Shown here: one piece after another, positions 5,563 through 5,706 of the stretch
Layout: the number at the start of each line of letters is the position of its first letter
Position numbering within the stretch: position 1 is the first letter of the stretch
Source: an uncultured Lachnospiraceae bacterium
GTDB taxonomy: Bacteria > Bacillota > Clostridia > Lachnospirales > Lachnospiraceae
NCBI GenBank assembly: GCA_958446555.1
Contig: CAUCWU010000176.1
Location: forward strand, 1 to 5,706
Length of the DNA: 5,706 nt
Direction of reading: 5' to 3'
Notes under the pieces: generated by a model
Seen by the model: the letters and a program-made list of their open reading frames with translations, nothing else
The model's database searches: none
Told to the model about the DNA's origin: nothing
Position numbers and translations under genes: made by a program

Positions 5563-5706
5563 TTACTTCTTCTTGTTAGCAACTGTCTTCTTAGGACCCT
5601 TACGTGTTCTAGCGTTGGTCTTTGTCTTCTGTCCGCGGACAGGAAGGCTCTTTCTGTGACGGATGCCTCTGTAGCAACCAATCTCCTGGAGTCTCTTGAT
5701 ATCCAT
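5563..5706 (-). CDS. rpsM: Small-subunit ribosomal protein S13 (uS13), C-terminal part only
   Basis: This is the last 47 codons of S13, a head protein of the 30S subunit that contacts the P-site tRNA and bridges to the 50S subunit. The visible part opens with MDIKRLQEIGCYRGIRHR and continues with the hallmark LPVRGQKTKTNARTRKGP block, ending in a lysine-rich tail VANKKK and a TAA stop. S13 proteins are usually about 120 residues, so roughly the first 75 lie beyond the window edge. The ATG at the very edge is an internal methionine of the family (normally preceded by an acidic residue), not the start. It is followed 69 bases later by rpsK, the standard order of the alpha operon. Identification is very secure from the conserved C-terminus; nothing unusual is seen. 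Confidence 0.96.
   Translation of the reverse strand: MDIKRLQEIGCYRGIRHRKSLPVRGQKTKTNARTRKGPKKTVANKKK

Overview
This window is a bacterial housekeeping locus. All recognisable genes lie on the minus strand, so transcription runs from high to low coordinates. The order is the 3' end of rpsM (S13), rpsK (S11), rpsD (S4), rpoA (RNA polymerase alpha), rplQ (L17), then the energy-coupling-factor (ECF) transporter genes: one fused ecfA1-ecfA2 gene followed by ecfT. A Firmicute of the class Clostridia is suggested, most likely Lachnospiraceae. The reasons are rpsD lying inside the alpha operon, strong AGGAGG ribosome sites, ecfA/ecfT directly after rplQ, moderate G+C, and an enlarged L17. The family-level call rests on remembered protein features and is an inference.

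Region 2853-5706 is the distal part of the alpha operon. The genes are spaced by 16 to about 115 bases and appear co-transcribed. Two starts here are GTG codons with good ribosome sites: rpoA at 4370 and rplQ at 3389. The rpsD-rpoA gap is the largest and holds a 13-bp inverted repeat that may act as an attenuator, a processing site or a regulatory leader. A clear intrinsic terminator (hairpin 2795-2820) closes the operon after rplQ.

Region 56-2781 is a second transcription unit. Immediately after the terminator's U-rich tail is a near-consensus promoter, TTGCAA-17 bp-TATGAT with an extended -10 TG. Its predicted start gives a leader of about 22 bases before the fused ATPase gene, which fixes that gene's start at 2724 rather than at the longer open frame. 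The fused ATPase gene and ecfT overlap by four bases (ATGA). Together they encode the core module of a group II ECF vitamin/micronutrient importer: two ATPase domains in one chain plus the transmembrane scaffold. This module would be shared by substrate-binding S components encoded elsewhere.

There is no gene-free stretch longer than about 120 bases. Bases 1-55, downstream of ecfT, hold nothing I can assign. I see no mobile element, CRISPR array, tRNA or rRNA. The window is mostly ordinary. The points worth a second look are the EcfA1-EcfA2 fusion, the tight terminator-promoter junction, the rpsD-rpoA hairpin and the L17 insertion.
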